Shown here: positions 45,368 to 56,661 of the stretch, piece by piece
Layout of the letters: every line of letters begins with the position of its first letter
How positions within the stretch are numbered: the first letter of the stretch is position 1
Source of the DNA: Hemileia vastatrix
Taxonomy: Eukaryota; Basidiomycota; Pucciniomycetes; Pucciniales; Zaghouaniaceae
DNA: 64,000 bases
Direction of reading: 5' to 3'
NCBI GenBank assembly: GCA_030280995.1
Contig: JASXTE010000014.1
Coordinates: 27,863,150 to 27,927,149, forward strand
The notes under the pieces: generated by a model
Seen by the model: only the letters and a program-made list of their open reading frames with translations
The model's database searches: none
Told to the model about the DNA's origin: nothing
Made by a program: the position numbers and the translations under genes

Positions 45368-45537
45368 TGGGGAAAAATGTTTGCTGAAAGATGGAACAGT
45401 CTTATAAGATCAGAAAATAAATAACCGGAGGGTCTTACTTACTGGAAGAATTGGATGGTAATTAATGGAAGCGATGTGTAGCGGTTGATCAGATCAAAAG
45501 ATTCTACCCAAGAGAGATATCAGTAGCATAAGAATTA

Positions 45538-45633
45538 TCTCCGGAATGAGGGTAAACTAACAATATTTTTAACCTCTTGAATGAGGTAAAACTACCATAT
45601 TTATGCTTTAAGCTCCGCAAAGAGCATAAAACT
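45538..45633 (+). repeat. Three hairpin motifs of GyC
   Basis: Copies at 45538-45558 (TCTC, CGGAAT, GAGG), 45573-45593 (CCTC, TTGAAT, GAGG) and 45612-45633 (GCTC, CGCAAA, GAGC), each followed by (N)TAAA(A)CT. Same place as in GyA, just after integrase. Confidence 0.75.
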
Positions 45634-45639
45634 ATGAGC

Positions 45640-46185
45640 AGTATTTTTTTAGGAGGCAATGGCACAACTGTGATGGATAGGGTGCTAGCAATGGTAAAGC
45701 AACTATGGCTGAACAAGCGGTTGGCATTAGCACTCAATGAAAGTTTTGTGAATAAAGATATTTTGTTGTTAAAGGGGATATGAGGCAATTGGTCAACTGG
45801 ATAGAGGAACAGCTTTCTGGGTAAATCAGAAGGCTACAGTACACTTAGCAGAAGGTGGGCAACTTAGTTGATGAAGATTGCCAGATGGAGCACCCAATTC
45901 AGAGACCTGGGTTTTCAAAAATCTCAGCAGTATCAATTGATTATGATGGGAAAAAGTTACATAAAGAAATTAGAAGGAGCACAGGAAGCTCTCTCCTCTG
46001 CTTTATGTGTTTTTTTTAGGAAACATCAAGAGTGTGTAACATAGTGCTACACAATTTGCTTAGAATATTTATTATTTATGATGAGTTATGATTTATGAAG
46101 TTTGCAAAGGGAAAGCATAGTTTAAAGGAAACTGTGTACAAGAATGAAAGTTCTAATCAATTAAAAGTTAGAAGAAAGATCAGGA
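45640..46185. other. Non-coding interior of GyC
   Basis: No open frame of significance; lies between the hairpin motifs and the end of antisense gene 2. Confidence 0.4.
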
Positions 46186-46989
46186 CTAATTGGAGTCTGC
46201 TTTGAAACCACTAAGGAATCCTTTCCAGTCTTCTGGCATAATGAAGTTATAGGGGTTGGTAGGAAGACCAGGCATAGAAGTAGAGCTTATTTTGTTCATT
46301 AACTGACTAATCATTTCAATGTGGTTATAGAGGGAGCTCAATTTGTTGTCTGAGAATGCAGGAGTGCAATTATATGAGGATGAAATAGCCTCGTAGATAA
46401 GGAAAGGGTACGAGAAGATTCACATTGAATGAATGAATGGAATGGGTATGGGAACCCATCCTAAGGAAATGGATTCTTTAAAACCTTAGGGTAGAATAAC
46501 ATTAGGAATAATTAAATAAAAGAAATATATGATGATGAAATTACTTTCTAGTAAATTCAAAGGCTGCGCAGAAGGTAAAAGCACTCTTACAGCATTGGGC
46601 ACAGGTGTAGAGCAAGATTGGAGGGCAAACTCTTGTTTGGAGGAAGAAGGTGATTCAGCATTAGGTTGAATAGAGATTTTTTGTGGAGAGAGTGAAGGAA
46701 GAGAAGCTCTATCAATGGGTAAGCTTTCATTAAATGTTAAATTAGCACTAATAGGTCTAGATAGAACAGTAGGAGCCCTAGAAGTACCTTTGGATGGGAA
46801 CTGGATGTAGCCATTAGGAGAGCTAGGGCATTCATAAGAAAAGATACAAGTCTTATAAAATTTAAAGTATTTATCACAAGCGGGTCTAAAAGAAGAATAA
46901 CCATGAGGCTTAAAGAAATTACAGTTAAAATTATGGCAGCAGAAAAATCAGCAAGCTTGATCTTTAGGTAAACTACAATATATGGTCAT
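46186..46989 (-). pseudogene. Antisense gene 2 of GyC, Cys-rich protein
   Basis: From ATG 46989 one frame reads IYCSLPKDQAC, a stop, then FFCCHNFNCNFFKPHGYSSF, RPACDKYFKFYKTCIFSYEC and a Ser/Pro-rich linker (SKGTSRAPTVLSRPISANL) to about 46545. A GTAATT donor and a TTCTCAG acceptor near 46355 lead to a last exon (NKLSSLYNHIEMISQLMNKI ... EDWKGFLSGFKADSN) ending at 46186. Spacing of KD.AC, the Cys group and RACD matches antisense gene 2 of GyA, and so does the position in the element. One internal stop; inactive or nearly so. Confidence 0.6.
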
Positions 46990-47639
46990 GTCTAATTAGA
47001 ACTTGTGAAGAATAATGTAATGGATAAGGTAGAAGAGCATATTAAAGGCCTATCTATAATATTAAAGAGCTTTAGGGATGCAAAGAAAAGGCAAGCACTG
47101 AATAGTATCCAAGTGGGGGAGGCTAATCATCAGAAGAATATAGTGTATAAAGATTTATGGGAAAAGGAAGTTAGTGCTAAGGAGTGCAAGATCTTGGGAA
47201 TATTTTAGTTTACTTCAAGAATATTAGGTTGAAGAGGATATGGCACTAGGAATTTAAAATATGTGGGAAAACTTTTATTGTTTCAAGATTATTTAAGAAG
47301 AAGTCAAGAAAATAAGATTTGCAGATGAAATCTTATTATTTTTTAAGAAATTATGGGATTCTTTTACGCTCACAAAATAATCATTGGAAATGTTTGGCAA
47401 CAATTTTTGGGAAATAATTATAATTTTTATTATTACAAGAAAAGTTAATGATACACTAATTACATAGGGGTACAACAAGAAATATTTTAGAGTTAAAAAG
47501 ATAAATTTTTTGCTGATTAAAGAAAGGAAAATTAGTATTTAAATAATGAATAAGAAAATGATTAAGACTTACTTTAATGTTTATTGAGGAAGGTGTACTC
47601 CCAGTTTTTGTAGATGTTATTATAAGTTGAATTTCAGGT

Positions 47640-48647
47640 TTAAACTAGGGCAACACAGTTTTGAAAATCCTTCTTGTCAAGGACCAGAGTGTTCTTGAGG
47701 TAAGTGAATACTGCATTGAAAGCAGTATTGATTTGGTTGAAAGTGTGGTAATAAGGAGCCGCAACCACTCAATTATGAACTTTCCAGTCTTGAGGGTAAG
47801 GAAGGTGAATTCAAGGAGTGTCTTCCACAAATGTGGGATCCAATGCTAGTGGAGCCAAGAACCAGTTGTCAAGGGTAAAATGAGGAGGAGTAGCCTTTTT
47901 CACAGGCCAGCTGGTTTTGGTTTGACAGCAGGAGAGAAAGAAGAATGTGGTATTAATTCCCAGAAGGTGTCTTTTTCTAGCTCTGGGATGGTGAAGTCCA
48001 GACAAAGAGCTGGAGGCATAGAAGCATAAGGAGTACTAGGAGCCTCCTACAGAAAATATAATTTGAAAGAAGAAGAAAGGAGGATTATTTTAGAAATGAA
48101 AAGAAAAATTTGGAAGAGAGAAAGGACTTACAGTATTAATCAACTCTTCAGAGTAGAGTGAGTGGTGCATCATGTTTGACGCGGTGCTTGGAGTTGGCAA
48201 GCAATGATTTGTTGTAATCTCTTAGGGGCAGGAGTAGGAGTGGCAGGAGAAGGGAGATTGAAGGCTATCTTTCTCATTAAGTTTGATGTCAAAGCATTTG
48301 GATCAATGAAAGTGGTGATGGCAGCTGCAACAATGATAGGGGGGCCATTGAGGCTGCATTTCTTTTTTAAACTTTTGCAGAAGTTGCAAGACTATTGAAA
48401 GAAGGGGAAAAGAGAGGTCAGCACTAGATGTTTAGGAAGTAAGGAGAATAAAAGAGAGTACTATAAATAACCTTTTTCCACAACAGGATTTTGAGAAGAG
48501 AAATGGAGTGCTGGCATTCTCAGTGCAGCGTTGGCAATGCTTGTTTTCAGTAAGAACAGCCTTCACGGCAGGACCAGCGGCAATAGCAGTTTTCTGTGTG
48601 TTGAAAAATTGACAAATGGCATTGGCAATTTTGTTTTTGGCTTCCAT
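47640..48647 (-). pseudogene. Antisense gene 1 of GyC, Cys-cluster protein with introns
   Basis: Exon 1 from ATG 48647 reads EAKNKIANAICQFFNTQKTA and HCQRCTENASTP. After an intron ending TTTCAATAG at about 48398, exon 2 reads SCNFCKSLKKKCSLNGPP, matching CNVCQSRKKTC of GyA gene 1. A further intron with a GTAAGT donor near 48133 and a TTTCTGTAG acceptor near 48049 leads to APSTPYASMPPALCLDFTIP. A C-terminal piece (PYYHTFNQINTAFNAVFTYL) ends at 47640. Stops at about 48183 and in exon 3 break it. It starts about 150 bp from the 3' LTR and runs away from it, as in GyA. Confidence 0.6.
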
Positions 48648-48801
48648 AATGAAGAGAAGATAGAGGAAAAAAAGGAAAACTAGTATGGAAGATAGAGTGA
48701 GACTAAAAATTGAAGGAATAGAAGAAGAAGGAATGAGGAAAAAGTGCAAGATATGCACCTTGTTTTATAGCCCCTGGAGACAGTTTTGAGTAGAGGGAGA
48801 C

Positions 48802-49690
48802 TGTGGTACACATCTTGCAGTAATGCGGAAAAAATTCCAGAAGTTCAGAAAAAGGCACATTTCTCAAAGGTGCAACAAAGGGGTTGTTAGGTAGGATGGT
48901 TACAGAAGTGCAACTCAGGGATATTTAAAGTGCAGGGAAAGTTAGACTCTTCACACACACTTTTTTGGGGGGAAGAAAGGATAGAAAAGTTGCAGCAAGT
49001 AAAGAATAGAGGGAAATGTGTATCTGGAATATAGGATTAAAGGGTATGGTATGTACTTGCCTAAACTATGGTTAGCACCAGACGCATACTACGGAGTTAA
49101 GGAGCAGCAATGAGCAATGGCATGAAAAATGATGCCTAAGATAAGGATAATGTTTTTTGAGAAAAGCGGTGTTCATCTGGCGAGATAAAAAAATGTCAAG
49201 GAAAGAAAGAAGTGCTCAAACAAGGATAGTGTGTAAGATAAAGAATAGGGAATTCAATCGCTTAGCGCAGATGGTTTCATTATTATCAGGGACTCATGTA
49301 GAAAGCATGAGTTATACAATCGGTATGAAGGCAGTACAGTACCTATTATTTAAGTTAGCAATATCAGAAAGAGTAGGGTATGTAAAGAAGAGTGGAGTTT
49401 TCAGGCACTATTAGAACCAAGACTTACACAATAATTACACATAGACTAATGAGAAACTTAGATACCTTTTATATGCCTTTTTAGTGCTTGAATTGTGTAG
49501 GAAAACCCAAAGGGCAAGGAAAAATAGGAAAGGGGCGCTGATCATCTAAATGTATATAAGCACTCTCTTTTAAATAGTGTAGGGAAAGTATAAAAATATA
49601 GAATAGAAAAAGTTAGAAAATGAAAAACATTAGATATTTTCTTTTAAAAAAAAGGTGAAATAGATTTATTTTTATTTTTTTGTACATATT
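48802..49690 (+). repeat. LTR shared by GyC and GyD, left part
   Basis: Starts TGTGGTACAC after a purine tract; the start matches the GyA and GyB LTR starts (TGTGGT). Interrupted at 49690 by the Harbinger element and resumed at 58569. Total length would be about 950 bp, close to the GyB LTR. It is 3' LTR for GyC and 5' LTR for GyD. Confidence 0.6.
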
Positions 49691-50054
49691 AGGGGGTGTC
49701 AGCTCTGGAATATCTGCACTTAAATATGACCAAATTGGCACTTAACTAAGTGCGGATTCATGAGACACACTAGCCTCAACACTTGTGGATTTCAAAAGTG
49801 AAATAAGTCACTTATTTCACTCAAATCTGCACATTCTCAACCAAAAGTGCTGGCTTCACAATTCCGCACATCTCACTTTTTTTTAGCATCATCTCATTCA
49901 AATGGAGAACTCTGCAGCATAACACTTCAAATTTAAAAACAGCACTCTGATGCATAACACTTCATATCTCTTAACATTGTGCATCATTTTCATTTTTCTA
50001 CCATATAAGAGTCATTCTTTCTTCACTATCAAATCATGATAAGCTACATCAAGA

Positions 50055-51263
50055 ATGACTGTAATAGCTCTTAATCTGCTCTTGGACTCTGATTGCAAAT
50101 CTGATTCTGACCTTGAAGAATATTTTCTTTCTTTATCTAAAATGACCACAAAACGTTACCTTCTTCCTAGAAAGCCTCAAGTACTTCATACCTTCAAGTA
50201 AATTATCCAAATACTTCTAAACATATATGTACCCAGTTTTAGACAGCTTTTCAGGAGTTCTCAGGAATTTTTCCTTAAATTTCTTCATCTTATTTAGGAT
50301 CACCCTTTCTTTCACAATAATTCTCAAAAGCCAAAACATGATCAATCAATTCAATTGGCCATCACACTATGTTGTTTGGGTTCCAATGGTGATGGAGCTG
50401 CCTTGAAATGTTTGGAAAATTTCTTTGATTTAGGCTATGGTTCTGTTAAGACTTATACAAAACATGGCATCACTGCTATCAACTTGTTGGAATCTAAATT
50501 CCTCTCCTGGTCAACAAAAAAAGAGAGACTTGATTCATCTCAGGTTATGCAAGCAGAGGTCTTCCCAGAATGTATTGGTTTTGTTGATGATACTACTATT
50601 CCGTTGAATCTGAAACCTGCTCATTTTGGAAACAATTACTTTTACCATAAAAAGAGGTAGCTTATTTTTAATTCTTTACATTCTTTTTCATACTAACACA
50701 AGCAATTTTATCCTCTCTATAGATATTCAATTTCTGCTCAGCTTATTTGTGATATCAACAAAAAATTTATATCTTTCTTCACTAGCTATCCTGGATCATG
50801 TCATGATTCCTACATTTTTCAAAGAATGCAAATCTCAAAAGAGCCTGAATTTTTTTTTGATGAAGATCAGTATCTTATGGCTGATTCAACTTATGTGAAT
50901 GGAAAATATGTACTTCCTGAATTTTGTGGAGCAGCTTCAGAAGACAGTCGAAATGCCAAGTTCAACAATCATTTGGCAAATTCAAGAGTCTGTATTGAAC
51001 ATTCTATTGGAATCTTGAAAGGTTGTTTTTCCAGTTTAAGGAAATTAAGTATTCCTCTTAGAGGTAGCTCCAAGATGAAGGCTTTCATCATTTGGATTCT
51101 GTGTTCCACCATACTTCATAACCTACTTGCTGACCTCCAAGATCAATGGTTAGAGTTGTATGAAGATGAAGAAGTTGGAACACCTCCAACTATATCCAAC
51201 ACCACAACTTATCAAACCACTAGAATAAGGGAAAAAATTCTTCCAATTACACTAGCACATTAG
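50055..51263 (+). pseudogene. PIF/Harbinger transposase (DDE_Tnp_4 type), one stop
   Basis: Exon 1 from ATG 50055 reads ALNLLLDSDCKSDSDLEEYF. A very short intron 50198-50236 (GTAAAT...CTAAAC...CAG, 39 nt) is possible. Then FRQLFRSSQEFFLKFLHLI, a TAG at 50295-50297, and DHPFFHNNSQ...QLAITLCCLGSNGDGAALK. The intron 50657-50722 (GTAGCT...CTATAG) is supported because joining gives RYSISAQLICDINKKF without a break. Catalytic residues are all present: GFVDDTTIPL, SYPGSCHDSYIF and RVCIEHSIGILKG. Length is about 350 residues, normal for the family. A single nonsense codon is the only clear damage. Confidence 0.85.
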
Positions 51264-51711
51264 GAGCATTAGTTATGATTTATTCTTAAACTTTTTTCTT
51301 CTCCTCAGACTTTTTAATCACATTATAATTTCTAAAAATCATTTACTAAATATACTTTTCTAATTATTTATATGCTTTTTAGTAATAATAATACACTTGT
51401 TCCATTTTTTTAATATTATCATCTAAAATTGATGAAAGAAAGTTATCATGAAAAAATTCCAACTTTCCTTTTTATTTCATAGAAATATAGTCTGAAATAT
51501 CTATATTTGTAATTGCCATTTTTAAGGTTTTAACAGAATTGGCTAATTTTTTACTTATCTGGATGGATAACCCAAGCCTTGATAAATTTAGAAACTCTTT
51601 GACAGGTGTTTTTTGATGATATAGCATATTAGCCTGCCATATAACAACTCATATTCCATCACAATTTTTGAACTCAACCATGTATTTCAATTTAGGGAAT
51701 ACAAAATGACC

Positions 51712-52520
51712 TTAATTATTCCTTGGCCTATTTCTTTCCCATGAGCATTCATAAGAAATTCCATATAAAGTTGTTGGAAGCCAGACATCTAGACTAAGTT
51801 CACTGTTGTACAAATCCTTATGGGGAGAATTCAAAAACCCATCTGAAGTCCATGCTAGATTTCCCCCAAAAGCATCCACCCCATCAAAACAAGGAAGTTC
51901 TATTTCACCTCCAAGCTTCAAAGATTCCTAAAAGTACTTATTTGCTAATAGTTTAAATAGATAAGAATAAAATGAAAATATAAATCCATGTGACTCCCTC
52001 ACTTCCCCATCATCTATTTTCAAATTTGGGTAGAGACCTGAAGCAACATTCAGCTTTTTGAATTTGAAAATTTAAATTTTTTTAACTTACTTATACCAAA
52101 TACATGTTGCCTCCCTAACCTTTTTCCAGCAGCAAACATATTCTCCTCTCCCCCTGCTTCCAGATGATCACCATTGGTATTGATCCAGTGTCTCAATTAT
52201 TTCAGGTACCTGCAGCATTTCTTACCATCCTCCAGTTTACAAAGTTCAGCCAGTTCTTCTAGTTCAAATAATTTCACTATAGCAGGATGAATATTTTGAC
52301 TTTTAGGTTGAATAACTAAAGGCCTTTCTGAGACATGTGCAATTTGGTAGGTGCCTGTGTTGTGTGATCCAGGACATGACGAGGGTATTGGCTCATTTAT
52401 TTAAAATCCCTCCAGAAGTGGATACTCATTATACCAAACATTTTCAAAGTCAGAACCAACATTATCCTTCCAACTTTCACCAGACATTTGCATTTGTGAA
52501 GCTTTTTTTTGGTTGACCAT
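51712..52520 (-). pseudogene. Third gene of the Harbinger element, unrecognised
   Basis: From ATG 52520 the frame reads QKKASQMQMSGESWKDN, FENVWYNEYPLLEGF, a TAA, INEPIPSSCPGSHNTGTYQ and IVKLFELEELAELCKLEDGK, with a second stop. An intron (TAAG donor near 52090, TACTTTTAG acceptor near 51931) leads to GGEIELPCFDGVDAFGG and SLDVWLPTTLYGISYE, ending at 51712. Balanced composition and intron signals support a real former gene. Family not recognised; it could be an accessory factor or a captured host gene. Confidence 0.4.
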
Positions 52521-52529
52521 TGTGCCTTC

Positions 52530-52985
52530 ACCCACACATTTAGATAATCTAGTTCCGAAATTTAAAAGAAAGTCAATTATATAGAAAAGAAAAGAAAAAA
52601 ATAATAAAAAAAGAAAATCAGCATATTTTTATGATTACATAAGGTCTACAACTAATTAAACCAACATTCTCAGTATCTCAACAAAATTTTGTATTTTAAA
52701 TCAATACAAATTTTTCCTGGCTAGGTTTAAAATAATTCTGAAATAAAAAAAAATGAAATAAAAGAAAAAGAAAAAGAAAAAAGAAATAAAAGAAAAGAAA
52801 AAGACAAAATAATTTTCAGCAACTTTTTATGATAGCATAAGGTCTACAGCTAATTAAACCAACCTGCAGAGTATCTTAAGAAAATTTGTAAAAGGAATTC
52901 AAAACAGTTTGGTTCTAGTTGGGCTTTAGGCGAAATTCTTCAGAGTGCCTGGAAAAGGCCTACCTTTTATGCCTTCAGATTTTGT
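52530..52985. other. AT-rich spacer in the Harbinger element
   Basis: Two near-copies of a segment containing AAGGTCTACAACTAATTAAA (about 52640 and 52840) form a direct repeat about 200 bp apart. Otherwise low-complexity A/G-rich DNA. Confidence 0.5.
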
Positions 52986-53009
52986 TACAGCCCCATTTTT
53001 AAATTTTTT

Positions 53010-53200
53010 TTGTTACCCCAGCAGTTTTTTTTTGTCAATTTTTTTTTGCTTTTTTTGTCCCAGAAGACTTGCTTCTTCTGGGGCAAAAAAATTTCATGGT
53101 TACCCCATCCGACTCACTTCTGCTGGGGCAACTACTTGGCAGAAGTCACTTGCATTAGCAAGCAACTTGCAAAAAATATTTTTGCTTGAAAACATTATGT
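53010..53200. repeat. Nested hairpins inside the Harbinger element
   Basis: CCCCAGCAG at about 53018 pairs with CTGCTGGGG at about 53123, enclosing CCCAGAAG...CTTCTGGG at about 53060-53082. GCAAGCAACTTGC follows near 53158. The style is like the array at 36197-37002. Confidence 0.6.
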
Positions 53201-53689
53201 CTCAAAAATAAATAATGCTGTTGTGGTAGCCTAAAGTTTAGTACGGCACCTAAATATGTAAATGGAGTTATTACGGCGTGCAAGATTGGCGTTATTATTT
53301 TTTATATAAAAGGGTTTTATTTAATTTATTTGAGTTTTAAAATATGAAGAAATTGGTCACAAGCGAATGCCTACACAAATACAATTTATTTTACGGAGAA
53401 AACTTATTTTTACAGTCTGAAAATTTATAAGTATCAAGTCGAGTCACTCAAGAACCTTGGGAAATTTTCCCAGAATTTTTTACTATTTTTCTTATATTTT
53501 TAAATGAATTTTAAAGTTTTATAGAAATATTTACGTTTTCAAAAATTACTTAACTTTGATGAATTTTCACGGGGTAATTAGAGCTGCGCAGACTACGAAA
53601 ATTAGTTTGGTATGTAAAGGGGAAGTAGCTCTATTATGTGTAATTTTTCTAGATTTTTTATTATGGTTTTAAGGTTCTAAATTGAGTCC

Positions 53690-53785
53690 GGAAGTCCGGA
53701 CGGACTCCGTTTCGACTCCGTACGGACTCCGTACGGACTCCGTACGGGCTCCGTACGGACTCCGTACGGGCTCCGGATTGACTCT
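53690..53785. repeat. Minisatellite of 11-bp unit
   Basis: Tandem copies of ACTCCGTACGG and variants (GCTCCGTACGG). The unit contains the palindrome CCGTACGG. Opens a spurious frame on the minus strand. Confidence 0.85.
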
Positions 53786-54586
53786 GGAAGAGCTCTGGAG
53801 GGGAAAACTTAGGCACGTGACTAGGAATACTTAAGCGCTTCTCAAACTCGAAATTGAGGAGGGGGGACACATCATACAGCTTAATCTTTAACCACCACGG
53901 TCTCATTTTTTATTACTAAACAAATTAAAATAACTTGTAATACCCTTATAACATTATTATTTTTTTTACATAACATCTTAGAAATACAATTCAACAGTTT
54001 AAATAACACTTCATATAGGGTATCTTTAGAAAGTTCTTCATCACTGGGACTTGATTATTGCTGTCTCATAAAAATTCAAATTATTATAAAAACATAAAAG
54101 TCAATCTTTTCAGATCTTTCACTGGTACACCTTAATTGTTGTTATCAGTATTTCTTTCCTCAACAGCTACTTTCATTAAATCTCAATAAGCGTTAATTAT
54201 TTTAGAGTTTCATTATTTTCATCGATCGGACCCAAGTAGATTGGTTAGCTTAGTGATTTAGAACACCTACTTTGTTATTTTTATTGGAAGGACGGGGTTT
54301 TCAGCTAAATCCACATATCTCCTCCGGATTCTGCTTACAGCAAGGCGACTGTAAGAGTTTACCTTACCATACTGTGTGCTCTCTCTTGAAATGATTTATT
54401 TTTATTCATTAGGTTTTATCTAGGCCTGGTGGTGGAATGGCTCCAGTAGAGGGAGAAAAAGTTGCTAGTTATGGGCCAGATACCGCCCTCAAGATTCTTC
54501 AAGAGCTGCAGTGGTCAAGAATGTAGTTTTTTTGGTATTTTTTTAAATTTACAATTTTTTATCTTTTTCTTTCTTTTTTTTAAATT

Positions 54587-55411
54587 ACTTTTATGCTTGA
54601 AATTTGATTGAAGTCACATGCTGAAAAGACGCAGTGTCTTTTTTGTTGCATGATTTTATTTCCATTTCTCTGGTTCAAAATGTCAGATGGACTACAGGAA
54701 AGTAAAATTGTGGTGAAACTAAGTAAAAGAAATGTAACACTAACATCACACTGCATCGTTTTCAATTATTTCACCAAAATTTTTCTCAATAGACAAGAAT
54801 AGTCAGATAGACTTGAGTTAGCATCTTGTATTGTCAATCAAAAAGGAGAAAAAAAGAATGTAGTGTTAAGAAACAACAGGTCACGTGATGAATAGATGCA
54901 GCTTCTTTTCTGCTCACTTGAAAGTTTTTCATTGCACCAGTAAATTTGAAAGAAATTAATGATGTAGAATAGACAGATAAAAATTCAGTTAGAATCTTGT
55001 ATGGTCAATTAAAAAGGAGAAAAAAAGAATGTAGTGTTGAGAAAAGACCGGTCACATGCTGAAATGTCTCAGTGTCTTTTTTAACCCCTTTGAAAGTTTT
55101 CCATTGCATCAGTAAATTTAAAAGAAATTTTTGAGGCAGAATAGACAGATAAAAATTGAGTTAGCATCTTGTATGAATAATCAAAAAGAAGAAAAAAAGA
55201 ATTTAGTGTTGAGAAAAGACAGGTCATGTGCTGAAAAGACGCAGCATCTTTTCTGCTCATTTGAAAGTTTTGTATTGCACCAGTAAATTTGTAAGAAATT
55301 AATGAGGTCTAGCTGAAGCCTTGAACTACAGAAATTTAAATAAAGTCACATGATGGAAAAGATGCTGTGTCTTTTCAGCATGTGACTCAATCACAATTCA
55401 GGCATAAAAAT
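54587..55411. mobile_element. Foldback element with tandem 173-bp units
   Basis: Ends are inverted repeats of about 43 bp: 54587-54630 and 55369-55411 (shared GTCACATGCTGAAAAGAC). Inside are three direct units of about 173 bp (54791-54969, 54970-55142, 55143-55315). No coding capacity. Target duplication not clear. Confidence 0.7.
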
Positions 55412-55554
55412 AATCAAAAAATGTACAAAAAAATTTGTAAAAGACTATAAATGTGAAAAAATGTCAAATTACCTGAAATAAAAATTAATCAAATAAAAAA
55501 TTCAAGTAATTTTTTAATGTCCTCATAAGTTTGGACATTTTATACACATTCAGT

Positions 55555-56629
55555 TGTGGTCTTCCAACATTGGCAGGGGCCTTTGTTGTGTGATTTGGTG
55601 CTGTTTGTGCAAGTCTTAATTGACATCTGTTAAGGAATTGGATATTTTTCTGGTTTTATTCCGTGGATATTTGGTCTGCGGGTATGTGGGTACTACCATT
55701 GAATAGCCCCGGTTTTTCTCTATATTTAATGTCTTGTAGACATTTTTCATATTCTAAGTTTTAAGGGGTCATTTCCTCATTTTTCATTTATAAAAGATAG
55801 CTGTTTAATTTTGTTTTTCATGTTTTACGGGCTAACCTTAAGTCTTATGGTTAAGTGCTTAGTACCATTAGATAGGGCTAATTTTTCTCTATATTTCATC
55901 TCTCAATGTTGTTATAGTGAAATTCGGTGTTTTAAAGGTTTTAGTAGTTGTAGCTAATTTTTCAAAGTAGATTAGTAGTTTTTATTGCATTTCTGGCTTC
56001 AGGGAGGCTGGGCCACTTCAGGCGGCCCGCCCGCTTCTGTTTTAGAAGGTTGGGGAGTGCTTCAGGAGGGTTTTTTATTCAATTTGGCAGGTAAAGGCTC
56101 CAAATTGGTGGGTGTGCATGGGCTCTTAGATAGTGGTCTGTGTGTACATAGTGAATAAGACAGTTTGGGGCGACCTTAATAATCATACAACCATCCGGAG
56201 GTGATATCATTGTTCCTCACTCAGTTTTCACTGTTTTCTGGCCACAATTTGGCTGTGTTTGTTGCAAGTGGGTTCTTCATTTAACTTAACTTTGGCAACT
56301 GTTTTCACTGTTATAGTCTTGCAAGCTATAGCAAGTATTATTGCTGTCTCTGGTGTGAACTTGCAGCCTACATCAAGTATCTTTGCTGTCTCTGGTGTGG
56401 ACATTGGTATACATTTCAGTTCTTTGGTCAGGTAGTCTGTCTGGTGACTACTTTCTTGGCTCATCAAGCAGTCAAGTGTGTTGAAAAGGGGGTTTAGCAA
56501 AACAGGAACCAACTTACTTTAGCAAGTAAATCTCACTCTATTTTTCAAAAGGGAAAGGGGATTTTCTCTCTGGTTTTTCTCCAACTCCCTTGGTCAAGGC
56601 CTATAGCTAGTACTATAGGATTGTCTACA
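55555..56629 (+). repeat. Solo GyA-type LTR, inverted relative to GyA
   Basis: 1075 bp from TGTGGTCTTCC to GGATTGTCTACA, with the GC-rich patch (about 55995-56050) and the 41-bp repeats. Flanked by CAGT and CCGT, an imperfect 4-bp duplication. No internal region on either side, so it is a solo LTR inside the Harbinger element, younger than it. Confidence 0.88.
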
Positions 56630-56661
56630 CCGTAATAATTTTTTTTTTAAAAAAATCTTTC

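Larger units (their letters stand above)
43500..48801 (+). mobile_element. Decayed Ty3 element GyC (5' part missing)
   Basis: Begins within RNase H and runs through integrase, hairpin motifs, two antisense genes and a PPT-like AGAGGGAGAC to an LTR start TGTGGTACAC at 48802. It is related to GyA by RNase H and integrase sequence and by the same order of features, but is diverged and full of stops. Gag, protease and RT are absent. Confidence 0.75.

Noticed and set aside
47005..47208. Plus-strand frame of 67 residues between the two antisense genes of GyC
   Set aside because: No motif, partner copy or conservation with GyA; probably chance in purine-rich DNA.
49157..49414. Plus-strand frame of 85 residues in the GyC/GyD LTR
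   Set aside because: Lies within the LTR and has no counterpart in the related LTRs.
53661..53906. Open frame of 81 residues on the minus strand
   Set aside because: Most of it is the 11-bp minisatellite read as peptide repeats.
54236..54330. tRNA gene or tRNA-derived SINE (GGTTAGCTTAGTGATTTAG and a weak B-box-like part)
   Set aside because: A-box-like sequence is suggestive but the B box is poor and no cloverleaf can be drawn; left as a possible old SINE without enough support to list.
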